64,000 nt of DNA from the NCBI GenBank assembly GCA_944470555.2, contig OX104128.1, forward strand, positions 39,415,920-39,479,919. Direction: 5' to 3'. Positions 20,081 through 32,985 of the stretch are shown in pieces. Under the pieces are notes generated by a model. The model was not told the origin of the DNA, did not search any database, and saw only the letters and a list, made by a program, of their open reading frames with translations. Origin of the DNA: Heterobilharzia americana (lineage: Eukaryota; Platyhelminthes; Trematoda; Strigeidida; Schistosomatidae). The position numbers were made by a program, and so were the translations under genes. Numbering within the stretch: position 1 is the first letter of the stretch; each line of letters opens with the position of its first letter.

Positions 20081-21204
20081 ATTAAATCAAGGATGTCATA
20101 AGCTTATCGAATGTGTATCGAAATCCACTTACATCCACTAGATGGAATATTGATCAAAACGAACTGTTGAATAACTCTAACAGCCTACATTCCAAAATTT
20201 CCATCAACAGAAAAAAAGGATATGAAATTAAGTCACACTTCCTTTACGTTTTATCCAGAATATGACTAGATGGTTAAGTTCGCAGAAGCGTACACAAGTG
20301 AAGAACATTAGTGTTTCGACAAATACATTTCCTTTAGTAACACACTTATGTGATACCAAAGGAAATCTGGCGATATTTATCACAACTACGTCAACAAATG
20401 TCTCTTTATATGATATTTTACAAAATGGAGATAGAATACGTCCTACACTAGTTGACTAAAGTAGTGCATCGTCACAGTTTGAGTAAAAAAACCTACAAAC
20501 AAATCCCTGAAAGAAGTCTGAAGTAGGGATTGGATGAAATAAAGCATTGTTGATCAAGTTTCTGCTTAAACGAGGTTATATTCATTAGTATGCCCTATAA
20601 GAGACCAGCATGAAGTACTAGATTGTTTTCAATTAAATGAAACAGAAGTTATCAAATTTTGCCACATTCATTTGTATTCGTGGTTTAGATTGTTTCCGTG
20701 GAGACATTTTCATCGTCATTTTTTCGCACAGTTTCACATAACTGTACAATTATCATATATACAGATAAATCTTTCAAAAGCACCCATATTATAAACAAAA
20801 ATTTATATTTTTCAGAAAAATAATCAGGGAAAGAAGTCTCAAGATGAAATAAGTGCTACAGGTTTCCAATATAAATAACTCATCACGGCGTATGGCAAAT
20901 AAAGATTCTCATCAGTCAGTTTTTCAGTTGCAATCAATGCAGCTGTCTTATCCCAGGTGTTGGCTGATACCTATCGAGCAACTGAACACTGTGACCTATT
21001 AGGTGAGTAACACAATAATATACTGTAATTTACTCTAGATTTGACGTCCGGGTCTTCTTCTGTATAATAATACAATAAAGAAATACAATAAAGAGGAATA
21101 TGTTTTCTGTTTGCAAAGTACATTTTAGACAACAATATGATGCTCGAACTCGCCATAAAAATTCATATAAGAGATGACAAATTATGCTTCAATTTGGTAC
21201 TCAT

Positions 21205-21480
21205 CGTGGACTAACATTTTTAAAGAACAACTGAAAGCATGGGAGTACCGTAGGGATCTTTAGTCTTAGTTTTGGACTCATCGACGGTGCATACTCACAA
21301 TACCCCACTTCCCCGGGGAACCTAAAACCTTCAAATCCATGATCAGCACGTTGCCATTGAGCTAGTGGGCCATAATCCTACGATACATAGCTTTCTACTA
21401 CTGTCAGTTCACGATATACTATGACCTCCATCCAATGCTGTCGTTTACTACCTGTCCTCACGTTCAGCTTTGCTCGTCCT
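21205..21480 (-). repeat. HH2 SINE, near full length but decayed
   Basis: On the minus strand: a 5' region with GACAGCATTGG, an A-box-like segment, AACGTGCTGATCATGG, a worn B-box, a ribozyme remnant with CGATGAGTCC, and GGGAGTACC-type complement. The 5' extension matches that of the copy at 34.2-34.5 kb. No intact ribozyme core. Confidence 0.6.
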
Positions 21481-21815
21481 ACCCGGTCACTATTTGTCAC
21501 TGGAATGTCGGAAAATCTGACCGTGAAGCGCGTCACTAAAGACCACTGGATAATAATTCAATTTGATGGCTTAGTTGAAATGTTGGTTAAATCAGAGTTT
21601 AAAGTACGTTACTAGTTAGTAGTGAAATGTTACGTCATAGAAACCTCTTGTTATCAAAAATGTACCACAAACTTAAGCGTAGTGGAACAGTAAACTGTTT
21701 TGATCACACAAAAAAGACTTTGAAATACTAAATAAGAAAGTTTAGACTATTTTAGACATGTCTTCGTAAAAACTTTTATTCTGTTTAGAGGCGAAAGGAA
21801 TTTTATCGACTTCGG

Positions 21816-22010
21816 GTTGATATTCATCATAGACTGACATCAGTTGGACAGTCATTCGAAGCTTGAGAGCATCGGAGAGCTGTTTTGTCTTAGTATGGAG
21901 CTCCTCAGTAGTGCGTGCTCATGAATACGCCAGGGAACTAGTGCTTATAGGTTTCCAATGTTTCTTGAACTGATGTCAGTCCATCATGGACACCAACTTG
22001 AAACCAATAA
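21816..22010. repeat. HH2 SINE with inverted tail piece
   Basis: Bases 21816-21950 are a minus-strand copy. Its ribozyme keeps CTGAGGA, but GAAA is changed to AAAA, losing a required guanine. Directly after it, 21950-22005 is a plus-strand HH2 tail (TGAACTGATGTCAGTCCATC). Tails point outward again. Confidence 0.7.
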
Positions 22011-22217
22011 ATAAATCTCCATAAACCTATAAACTGAATTTATCTGGTGCTGATTGGTGACTACCTTTGGGAAATGATTCCCAAAGTTCCAGTGAAAAAT
22101 TGTGACCAGTAGGGTTAACCAAGTTGAAAAAGAGGAAAAGTACTAAACGATGGCACTGAATGCCAGTCACGGAATATCATGAAGTTAAAAGAGTAGGAAA
22201 TATGAACTACTGAATTC

Positions 22218-22430
22218 TCACTCAGTGGCTCAATGGCAACATGCTGGCAACATGCTCAATGGCAACATGCCATGGAACCTGAAGGTCCTGGGTTTGATCT
22301 CTGATGGGATCATGTGTGCACACTGCCAGGGAGTCACACGCTAGGACAAAACAGCTGTCCAGGGCTCCCAAATTTTGAGTTTTTTTCCAATTATTGTTAG
22401 TGCATGGTGAATACTAGCGTAAAAGATCTT
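22218..22430 (+). repeat. HH2 SINE with internal head duplication
   Basis: The A-box region CAGTGGCTCAATGGCAACAT is followed by a duplicated GCTCAATGGCAACATGC. Then come the B-box GGTTTGATCTC, a ribozyme with a broken core (CTGCCAGGGAG, ACAAAAC) but intact ACAGCTGTCCAG, and the tail. Confidence 0.75.
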
Positions 22431-24469
22431 ATACTGATATCTGCAGAATCTATCCACATCATACCTCGGTTTCCTCTGAATTGCATACCTCACAGAGTGA
22501 GTGAGAATAAAGAAGTCAACCACTAGAGTTTGAAGCGTTAAGTGATATAATTCACCAATGAATTCACTTGGCTACATGCATTAAATAACTTGTTTAGGCA
22601 AATCAATGAGTTTGTCAGATCACGTGTATAAATCAACTGATAAACTAAAAACTTAAGACTCTTTTATAAACATTAGCAAAACAATGAATTAATTTACGTT
22701 ATTCTGTTTCATTTGGTATATCCACCTGATCCGAATTAGTCTATGGAGTAGTATATCTCACATTGGTTAACAAGTCGCATTCATCCGGTTTTTCATTCAT
22801 AGTTGATGTGTATACAGAGTTCGGTCATATATGGTTGAAAATAATCAGTAGGAAGCCTTGTTTCACTAAGGCTTTGTCCTTGTTGACCCCCGTCAGCACA
22901 GTTTGTCTGCAATCTTAAGAGAAGTGATATCTGCAGTGGGGTTGGAAGCCATGGTATCCAGTGCAGTACTCAGAAACGTTACCGCTTACATATTCAGGTC
23001 GCGACTGACCTCCTTTAGGACTGAATCAGATGCAGTGACTGGTCGGTGAAGAGTATTTAATTTCGTGATCTTGACCAAATTCTATCGGTCATTCGATAAT
23101 GTGGCCATAAGGCATGGAAGCTCACTATCGCGGTGGGTTTCAACACTGTATTCACTCAGTAGATTTTTTTTAATTTCAACATTAGGATCAAAGTATAGTT
23201 CAGTGATTCTTGCAGTTTGCTGTGAAAATGTGAAGATAAAGTTGTTGTTAGATTTATTGGTTTATATCGACCAATAAATATGACTGACTAATTATTATCA
23301 ACTAAAACTTGTTATCCCGAAGTGACTGAGATGGAATGCCTTATTGGTCTCTTTTTCTACTAACTTGTGTGAACATTTCATAGAAACAAGTATCGTTTGT
23401 TCATTTTTGGAAGGCAGTGAGGAAGATGCTTCAAACCAAGATTTCCAGCTTTTTGACACTGGTCGGTAAAGTATGTAACTGAAGTCGAGGGAACTCTTAT
23501 TTTCTCATTCATTTAAACTTTATTACTCACTTTCGTATACATGAAATTTAATCTAAAGTTCGTCTAGCAGTTCGACACCAGAGACAATTTCACCTGGCTC
23601 ACCTGTTACCCTAAAAGCTTTCAATGGAAATCAGGAAATGAAGTCGATATCAGTTTTTACGGATGAATAATTTTCGACCAAAGAGACTAATGACTTTTCC
23701 TCTATTTCATAATAAATTGTAAAGCGTACACTTCAATCAAAGTTCTCTTTAATAAAACTTATTCCGTTGCACAGCAAACACCATAGAATAAATAGGAACT
23801 CAGTAGAAGAAGCTGTATGCTTATAATCAAAAAGGTCATAGTTGATTTCAATTCCTAATAAAGCAGTGCTGTAGTAAGTAAATAGGTAAATTCCATCTAC
23901 TGACAGAAAAATGTATCAATTTTCAAACACAATTCGCTAAAAAAACACATATAAACAATGATTATAAATTTAATATATGGGATAAAAGTAATGAACGCTT
24001 TATTCCAGACAACATGTATGATGAATTATGGAATTCTCAGAAAGTAATATTTCAAAGAATTCACTCCATGTATAATATTTTGAAAGGAAATAATTATTGC
24101 ATCTGAGTAACGTTAATAATAACAGTATTAAAAGTAATAATGTGAAACAGGAAACTGGTAGTAGATTAGTATCTGGTGTAGACCAGGGAATGAATATAAA
24201 AATAAGCGTAATTTTGGTCATAGCAATGCACTCGATCAGTACAAAAATTTACAATTCGATATATGTATCATAGAAATAGTAATCGCCTGTATTTCTATGC
24301 ATTTATAAGTTTATTTCTATCCAAGGTAACATTTTTTCCTTAGTTTTTTTTAGGCGTGAAAAATGGCAGTTTGAAAGCATTTTAAAAAAGTGTTACAGTA
24401 CATGATACGTTTAAATGGTATATTTAAAGGATTAAAACAAATCGAAAGAGAAGAATCTGATGTAGTATA

Positions 24470-24885
24470 TTCGTTGAAAGATGTTTCGAGCAGACAGCCA
24501 CAGCCTACACTTGATACTAAAGATTAGATGACCAAAAAACCAAGAATAAGCAACAAGGAACTCTGGCTGGCAACAAACCAACCGAGAACCCATTGCCAAC
24601 AAATATGCAGGAGAAGAAAGTGTAGATAAATTGGATTGGGCATACACTGAAAAAACCGACTGAGGACACCATGAGACAGGCCAGACCGTGGAGTGGAACC
24701 CAAAGGGGAAACGACGAGTTGGACTTCCGAAGTGAGGATGACATGGAGGAGATCATGTGAGGAAGAAATGATAGGTTATGGGAAGTCATGGAACCAAGTT
24801 GAAAAGACTGAAGAGAAGAGAGTGAAATGAAGACATGCTAGTGAAGCTCTGTGTTACACTAGGAACCCAAGGGACAAATAGTAAA
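24470..24885 (+). mobile_element. RTE-like (SR2-type) LINE 3' end
   Basis: Interrupted frames read NKELWLATNQPRTH, MQEKKV, DWAYTEKTD and RGKRRVGLP, the LINE C-terminus WERTNQ...CRRRKWRWIGHTLR...GKRRVGRP. It ends AGGAACCCAAGGGACAAATA. It is 5' truncated. Confidence 0.8.
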
Positions 24886-25984
24886 TAAAATAGGCAGCTA
24901 CAGATTGTATACCTTTTGAAAACAAATTCATTGGAAAGGATTTCCTTCGCTGAACTATTAGTTCTATGACCTAATGAGGATACAATGAGGATAAATCATA
25001 ATCTTATATATTCACTCTCTAATTAAACACTACAGAGAAGCATTTTAAATATATAAACCATAGTTGCTACAAAAATTAACAAATTTAAAATGATATAAAA
25101 TACTCGCTTTCATTTTGGTCAAAAAATGTTGTTTATTCGATGACATACAAAATAATTTAGATAGAAATGTATTCTACTCCGCAAAGTTTTGTTTTATTAA
25201 AGTATATTTTCAAAATTGAAGGCGTTCAATGTTGCCCCAGGGTTATTACATAATAAAATCAAATTCAGAAGTTTATATACAGAGTTAACTGGAAGTTCCA
25301 CGTAATCTATACAAATTATTCAAGGATAAAGGAAGCCAGAAATCACTACATCTATAATTCTCATATTAGCTTTGTATTAAATAACTCAATAAGTTGTAAA
25401 GTGAAATGGACTTGAACAAACCGCTCCATACTCTTGTAGTCCTAGATGTGTTTATGGAAGTTAGAAAAGAATCTAATAGGTTACTGTACGTGATTTGAAA
25501 GAATGATGAAATGAAAACGTCTTAAATTTATCGAACCAATAAAATCATGTTTTTTCTATGAATTATTCACCTTGTATTGATGATTGTTAACCTCAAATTT
25601 GAAGCTTTGCTTAAAGTTGATCTTAAAAGTGTGCAAACGATCATTAAAGTAAGGGATATCAAGCTACTAAGTATTTTATGCTATAGTTTATGTTTGGAGT
25701 TATTCATGAAATTGCTGTGAATCAACAATCCTTACCCTTTGCCATTCATTATCTCGGTATATATGCAAGTATTGAAAAGTTACTGTACTCCAGGGCTGAG
25801 TAAATTCCTGTAGACTGCTAAAAATGCCTTTTGATAAGTACAAAAGTAAATCGAGTATATTTTGATAATTAACCCTGAATAGTTTACATCAAATTTTTGA
25901 CCCAGTATAGCAAAGAAATATAACAAACATTAAAAAACGATTGATACCGCGCTTCCCAAGAGAAGACTGTCATCCTCTTGTGGG

Positions 25985-26170
25985 CTAGAGGATAACACTT
26001 TGGCGTTTGAAACCATGATTACTGGGTTCGAGTCTCAGTGGGAAGAACACCACTCACTGTTGGGTGATTACATCCCGTCGATGGGTCACAACAGGGAAGA
26101 AACGCGCCTTCTAGATTCTACTACTAGCCTCTAAGCAGACTGCTACGTCAAACTTTGTTCTCTTATGGCT
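25985..26170 (+). repeat. Sm-alpha-like SINE with tRNA-like head
   Basis: A-box TGGGCTAGAGG and B-box GGGTTCGAGTCTC are clear, so the internal RNA polymerase III promoter is preserved. The ribozyme is present but its 5' core reads CGATGGG instead of CUGAUGAG. GAAACGCG, TTCTAGATTC and TACTAGCC are kept. A short tail region follows. Confidence 0.8.
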
Positions 26171-27244
26171 GGATTGAAATTACTGTAGACCACTGGATAA
26201 AAGTGTGTAAACTCCAGTTGTTAGTAACGACTACAGTTTAAAGAAACACTACTGTTCAATATGTTACCAAGTACCTGTGGAATAAGCAGGTAGAATTCTT
26301 TCTAAATATCTCCTTTTTGATACTGCTCAGTGTGATTTATAAACTATCTTGATGGAAAATATACGAACTTTAAGATGTCAGCTAAAAGTGACCTCTGCTA
26401 CTGGTAAATAATAAATCAACTGATGAAGGTCTAATGTTTCTACATTTAACTTTAGATACCATTTCTCACCTCAACTTATTTAATATCCAATCATTTATGA
26501 CAACCTATAATAGATGTACAATTATAATGTTTCAATCGTTTGACTATTACCTATGAATTTAGTTTTAGACACTTGTCAGATTCTATGAAAATATACAAAT
26601 GATTGTTTGAATTGGTTTCAGTGGACAGGTCATTATCTTGAAGTGTTATACCTTGCATTTCTAAACTGTTTATTAATAGTTCTGATTTATTAGGTTTGAA
26701 TAATGTTGACCGTTTAATGAAATGAAACAAGCAAGCGTATGACTGTAAATATGAAGAACATACTACAAAATATAGGCTAGCAACGAAATCATATACAATC
26801 AGAACTAATGTACTTGTTTAATGCCTAGAATGTTTGCAGTTTGATTAAATACTGTCAAACATGATGAAACTTTCACTAGATGTTTGAACAACGAATCATT
26901 TCAAGCAGTATTTCATATAAATTTCCAGTTAGATAAAAAAAATTGGATGCGATAACTATGACAAGGTATTTTTGATTGACGCTGGTAGTTCTGAGAAAAT
27001 GGTTTCGAATATGTAAGTTTCTAACAATATTAGGCAGAAAGTGGGTTATTTTTCTTTCCAAAATTAGGTACACTAAATCAGTTACTTCTTTGAGATCAGT
27101 GATACCAGGATAAATAGCGCAGTGAACGAGAAATCTTGTACAGTCTTTGGTATTCTCCAAAGGATTATGCAAATCAGCGTGAAATTCATGTGCAGTGGTT
27201 GTTTGAAGATACTTAATACTACGGCATACAAGAACACACCAGTG

Positions 27245-27372
27245 AGGTTTCAGGTTTGTGGAATCGTTTCTTGGGTGCGCATTGCTGACGAGTGGCACAC
27301 TAGGACGAAACAGCTGTCCAGTGCTCTTAAAAGGCTCTCCGAGTAATATCAGTCCATAATAAAAACTAACTT
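27245..27372 (+). repeat. HH2 SINE, 5' truncated, ribozyme core intact
   Basis: CTGACGA at 27285-27291 and GAAA at 27307-27310 are intact, with the ACAGCTGTC stem III and cleavage triplet GTC at 27316-27318. Stem I is fully paired over six positions (GCATTG with CAGTGC, one G-T). Stem II is weak, since GTGG faces GGAC. The tail is worn. Confidence 0.75.
27279..27324 (+). ncRNA. Hammerhead ribozyme candidate, type I
   Basis: All core nucleotides are conserved and stem I is complete, but only two clear pairs remain in stem II. Reduced or no activity is likely. Confidence 0.55.
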
Positions 27373-27679
27373 TAAAATACACCATTGGTTTTGTGCGTTT
27401 AAACAGAAAGACTTTGAAAAGGAGTGCATCTCATAGTTATATTCTAATATTTCATTGAATACCTTTTGACTACGGATACTTACAAACTGTTGCATTCTCA
27501 CTTAGCATTTTCCTCTCATGTCACGAAATAGGAGAACATATATTTTGAACGTTCTATCTGTTTCGTGTAATACATCTTAAATTATAAAGAACGTTAGATA
27601 ACTGACTGAATATATTTGATAGTTGGTAAACAGATTCACCTGTCCCAAAAAAAGTAAAGAAATGACTTGACTAACACGA

Positions 27680-27760
27680 TTTAATTGTCTGTACATTTAG
27701 TGTTATTGCTTGTATTACACCGTCGTTGATTGGACCGAATTGATCAGTCTCTGCTGGCAT
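27680..27760 (-). repeat. Sm-alpha-like SINE 3' tail
   Basis: Minus strand: ATGCCAGCAGAGACTGATCA, ATTCGGTCCAAT, CGGTGTAATACAAGCAATAA. This is the family's 3' end without a ribozyme. Confidence 0.7.
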
Positions 27761-30109
27761 ATTTATTAATATTCCTACGTGAATGTACTTGTCGGTTACG
27801 CTTGCTTACAGCTATATATTCGGAAGTATTTTCTGAGAATCCCTTAAATCGTAGCATTCTCAGTCTTCGGCCTACTATTTTCTATCTTCCAGTGACCGAT
27901 TGGAAACTGTTGTGTATAATCAGCAGATATCTCAACCAAATGGCAACTACATTAAACAAGTCTAGTCGAGTGAAGACAAACAAATCAATATGATAACTTT
28001 CGGTAATATATTTCTTCCAATTGTTTACAGAAGAGACAACGACTGTGGCATTTTGATATTTTCTTTATTGACACTAAAATGTACACTGTTAAATAGATGA
28101 GGAAAGAAACAAGGGCATGCTGCAAACTATTGATAGGTTAGAGGGGCATAAGCTGTTCCAAATCGATAATTCTGACTAAAAATAATCAATTAGTATAGGT
28201 GTGAATTTAAGGCTGTGATAACTTTACATATAGTAGGATGTTACATATGTATATATTTTTAAAGACTCATGGTCGTTTGTATATCACATTCTATAAAACA
28301 ATGTTGTATACATTAACCCATCAATCATGAATCATGAAATAAACTGGTTTCTTACAGGAGGAATAGTAGTCAGTGTCAACGAATGGCAACCGAGTTGATT
28401 CTGCAACCTATAGCGATAAGAAGAGTTAAAGATTTTCATATGAGTGAAGCTATTTTTATCAATTTTTCTTCACTAAAGACATTTTCATTTTTATTTAACA
28501 CATTTTGTCCAAAACGTACAAAACAAGCAGTCACTTCCATTTCGGTTTCCCACTTCCTCTGGCCTTCATGATTCTTGCTGAATAAGTCCGAATAAATGTA
28601 ATTCACTCTTCGAACTGATACCTCAGCTTCGGATAACACCTATGGGCTTGTCTAAGTATCTCTTACAAATTAACCAGTAAAACTGTTTATTGATATACTT
28701 CTATCAAAGGTTTTGACAAACATCTCTTCTGATAATATGTAATTTTACCATTAAATAACTCATCACAAGACGTAAACAATCAGCAGAAATCTATTTTAAA
28801 GTGATGTTCAAAACAGCAGTTGGGACGTGGTAGTTAAAGACATAGTAAATTGTATACTTTCATTCCAGGAATTCATTTTGCTAGTGTCACGTGCAGAAAC
28901 CATTTCTTAAAATATTGCTACCTTTTAGCCAGACGTAACAGGTTGTTTTGAAAAGAGTAGTATCTAGTGAAAACAGAAAGAAAAACAGATTATTTAATTA
29001 ACATGATTGTAAGACATTGGCACTATGGTATTTATTCAGTGTTAAAATTACATAATAGTAGCAGAAATGTTTACCAAAACATTTCTTAACCTTAGATATG
29101 TGTAGTAATATCTGCAAAAATAAGCATAGCGTTCAGTTATTGAGAGATTTCATAAAGTGCATAACACACAACCAAGTTCCCAGTTATCACCACTACCATA
29201 GCAGTGAGAAAGTGGACAGGTGATTGATAGTCAGAGATTCAACACACCTACGCTCTTAACAGATACCTACACGTTTCAGTTTCCCTGGGAACTCAGGTGT
29301 CTCAAATAGGATGCTTTGTGCTTTTTGGATTCCTCTGTTAGCCACCATTAAACCAATGACATCTAAATGAAGCTTGATACAATTCTAAGATATCCATTTC
29401 AGGAGACCGTTTGTCGAGAGTGACAGATAGATCAGTTTGTCCAAACTTGATAATCAGGCATGCTTCCAAAACTTTCAATCTATGTCAGTGTATCATGTTT
29501 AAGAGTGGGTAATAAGGTGTTCCCATCAAAGTGGTTGGCTACTGATGTTACGTGCCATGGTTAGTTAGACATTTGAATCACTAATGAAACTAGTTAGATT
29601 GGAGGGGAGGGACTGAATTGATGCTATGACGACCAGTATTCTATTAGAGCTAGTAATGACAAGTATTGATTCTTTCAAAACACCTCAGAAACGGTGTTGG
29701 ATAAAAGGTGAAATTCTGACTTTAAATTTCAGGATACTCCTAACACCTGTTGGTAAACCAGTACTGTGTGTACTTGTGTGAATATTTTCAAAAATGTACC
29801 TGACTACGGACTCATTATGAGTGTTTATGTCATGATGAATTGCGTCACTTTGTATTGGAAACGTTTTTGAGTAGTCACTTAATTCAGGAGCATAGTGGTG
29901 TACTTCACCCTGTGAAATGTGAGTTGAGCTGCCGTATCTCCTCTATGGCTTGGGTGTAATGGTTTACCAGTATATCACAATTTTTTGGTACATGCTTAGA
30001 GCATTGAGTCAAATGCATCATATATTTCCTATGGGCGGCAAAGCCTCCCACTTACTATTTACATTGCAGACACGGTATTTCAACACTCAAATTTAAATAA
30101 TCAAACTAG

Positions 30110-30240
30110 GTGGTGATGGAACATGAAGTGAAAATTTCTGTCGTTACAGAGTTTGAACCACCTGCCTCCTTGTCACCGATTCAGGTTTCTGCTAAGTGAC
30201 CTGAGACATCCAGCTCCTGAGAAGATCCATGTTTCACTTC
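30110..30240 (-). repeat. tRNA-derived SINE, third family, decayed
   Basis: The minus-strand B-box-like GGTTCAAACTCTG is followed by GAAATTTTCACTTCATGTTC, the same tail type as at 11640-11690. The tRNA fold is no longer complete. Confidence 0.45.
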
Positions 30241-32189
30241 AACTACCACGGATTTTGTGTAACTATTATGTGAATTCGTGATGGGTAGCTGTAGTTTATT
30301 CTTATTCACATTGGCTACTCAGTCAAATCTTCACATCTTCACCACTATGGAACTGAATAGGAAAGGGGGAGGATCAAATTGTTTATCAATTTGACCATCT
30401 AATAAATCGTTTTCCAGATTTTTATTTTACTTTTAAGCGTCTCTTCGTATCATATACGTGTACAAGCACTCTTAATGTGGAAGCATTATTCCACGCCAAT
30501 TGTAATAACTTTACGAGATTGGCGGGAAAACTAACGGTGATGCAGTAATATTCAACACACTGTAGGGTTACAACATATCGAAGTAGAAAGTGACCGACGA
30601 AGAGATCTGTTATTATTTTATAAGTCACCTTACTGGTCAACGAACCAGATGTTTTTTAACCATGAGGTAGTAATCAGCAAGAAGATGTGTAACAGATCAC
30701 CAGATAGAATTTTATCATAATAACGAAGGTCTTTTATGATTCATCTAAATAACCCACTGAATAGTTTCGAATATCCTATTCTGTGTTAATTTTTCATCAA
30801 TTCAACAGTTGAATACTGACCAGTACTTCACGAATTCACACATGAAAGACTCATTATTTATGATGCATAACTGTTATTGAAATTCAGCTTGAGTGTTTTT
30901 GACCTATTTTTTTAAAGACGTAAACATTCACCTAGTTAGAACTCACTGACGCTTATCTGTTTTCTGTTTTATGCGAAAAATTGAACAAGTGGCACAAAAA
31001 TGGTATTCCAAGAAAGATTACTGTCACTAGGTTATACATTTTCTAGCATTGGAACGAAAGAAAGAAAAGCCTTTAGTTTGCATTCTCATTTAACAATTTA
31101 AATATACCGTCTTCAAGTTATGGACATTAACTTGTGAAGAAAACCGTTTACAACTGGGACACATTTGATTGCCTACGATATAAGGCTTGAAATCAGTTTT
31201 CAATGGTGATTTATTTCGAAATGAGGTCACAGCCTGTGTGATCAATAATTTCTAGAAGGATGATAAATATGCTTGAATGACAGTAAAATTGTGTACATTG
31301 AGTACTGTAAACTAAAATATTGAAAAATTTGTAATCTACTTTACTCTAGCCCATCACATCTGGCCAAAATGGATTTGAAATTTCCAGGAAGAACTGAAGG
31401 AAAAGACTAGCCTTGGACCAAGGATAATCAGATATTTGTTGATCATTGATTTTTAGAGGTTATTCCTAAGATATTCTCAAGTAGTGATAATTGGTATCCT
31501 TGTCTAAGCTACTTTTATGACAAACGTTTCAGTTTGTAAACAATAATAGAATACTGATGCTCATTATTCGTGTAGATATCAGGATTATCCACCTAAGAGT
31601 AGCTGTATTCTCAGCGTAATTGTACTCATCAATGAAATTAAATTAAGTGATAGGTCGAAAACCTGCACACTCAAGAACAAGCATAAAGTTCCCTCAAGTG
31701 GAGCATCGTTTCCCTCTAGACTGAAGAGAAGTGACAAAGAGTATAGAACCGAGGTCGACGACTTTCTGTCTAGTGCTTACAACCACCTAATAAATATGTC
31801 ATTTGTCAGTAAATCCAATGAACCAAGAATGATAAATATTTCAAGTAACTCCTTCTACTTAACATAATATGCTTAGAGATGACTGATCAGAATCTTTAAG
31901 CCAGGTACCAGTGGTAAACAGTAATCAAAGTCTCGATGAAAAGTGGAGTTAGGTGACATTCACTTACTTTTTTCTAAGAGATTACTTCATCTCATAAACC
32001 CATTATTCAATGATGTAGCTCTTTCTGGATTTTATTAACACTATATTGTTCTATTAGTGAAATAAATTGGGCTTCATAAGTGATTTAGGTAGTATAGAGA
32101 TCGTACTTAACTATTTGAATCCGATAGTTTTTCTACGTTGGTGTACTGCAGACACTTAACAAATTTAAACATAACCACTGTCATCCAAG

Positions 32190-32400
32190 TCTCAGTAAAA
32201 CTGTCTTCCATTCTGATGGATAGCAGCTAGCAACAGGACTCAGAACAAGCATTTTCCTCTATTTGAGATTCATCAGTTGAATGTACCCACCTCTCAGTTA
32301 CCAGTATTCTTCTCAATAAGACTCGAAGCTAGGACTGATCATACTAAATAACAAAGCTTTATCCACCATGCTACCCAATCAAGATAACCACTTCTTGTGC
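32190..32400 (-). repeat. Sm-alpha-like SINE with head and ribozyme remnant
   Basis: The 5' end GCACAAGAAGTGGTTATC and A-box region (TGGGTAGCATGG) are shared with the copy at 52.3-52.5 kb. The B-box is CTAGCTTCGAGTC. Ribozyme CTGATGA and GAAA are kept at about 32240-32275, but stem II and stem I are mutated and the GUC triplet is GUU. Confidence 0.75.
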
Positions 32401-32629
32401 GACGGGGATAGTGCCCGTGTTGTTGCTCTTAATTATCCATCGTTGGCTGGAGTGGATAGATCGGTCTCTATAAATAAATTAGCTACTGTATGGATGCCTT
32501 TTTTATTCCAGTGGTCATAAGCTACTGTTGACAAAGAAGGATATCCACCATCAAAGTGATGGACGTAATCATGTAAATTCTACATTATTTTTGTTTTTAT
32601 ATCAGGGATGGTATTCAGTTATAAACTGC

Positions 32630-32985
32630 CTGTTAGTGGCTGGCAGTGGAATCTAGAATGCATGTTTCATCTTGTCTGGCACTCATCAGCCATGTGTAAC
32701 TATATCCTGGCGAACAGTGGGGAGACTGAAACCGAACACCGATCACACCAAACACTATAATTTTATACAATAGGCCTCTGAGGCATTTTGTAATTTCTCA
32801 CTGTTACACTGAATGAAACGCCAATCCTGGATACCACAGCTAACTGCCAAAGCGCAAATTATAACACAACAAATATTTAGGCAGTATTGAGATATCCATA
32901 CAGGGGTCCATATGCCAATAGAGGTTGATTAGTTCGATTCAGTAAAACAACCGGAAATTTTAAGTATAAATAAATAATGACGATC
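32630..32985. repeat. Sm-alpha-like SINE tail-out pair
   Basis: Minus-strand part (about 32630-32760): a worn B-box, then a ribozyme with CTGATGA (32683-32689 complement) and GAAA, triplet AUU and a weak stem II. Plus-strand part (about 32810-32985): starts at GAATGAAACGCC, then the ATCCTGGATACC stem I strand and the full 3' tail to AAGTATAAATAAATAA. The plus copy begins at stem II. Confidence 0.75.

Larger units (their letters stand above)
14645..24465. other. Intergenic, unassigned between listed repeats
   Basis: Outside the listed SINE and LINE fragments nothing was recognised. Bases 22840-23050 are GC-richer (GACCCCCGTCAGCACAG) and may be an unlisted repeat. Confidence 0.4.

Noticed and set aside
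26876..27385. 169-codon minus-strand frame
   Set aside because: It overlaps the HH2 SINE at its right end, shows no domain and lacks a codon pattern; considered chance.
27730..27993. 87-codon frame starting MDRIDQSLLA
   Set aside because: Its start is the complement of a SINE tail; the remainder has no recognisable feature.
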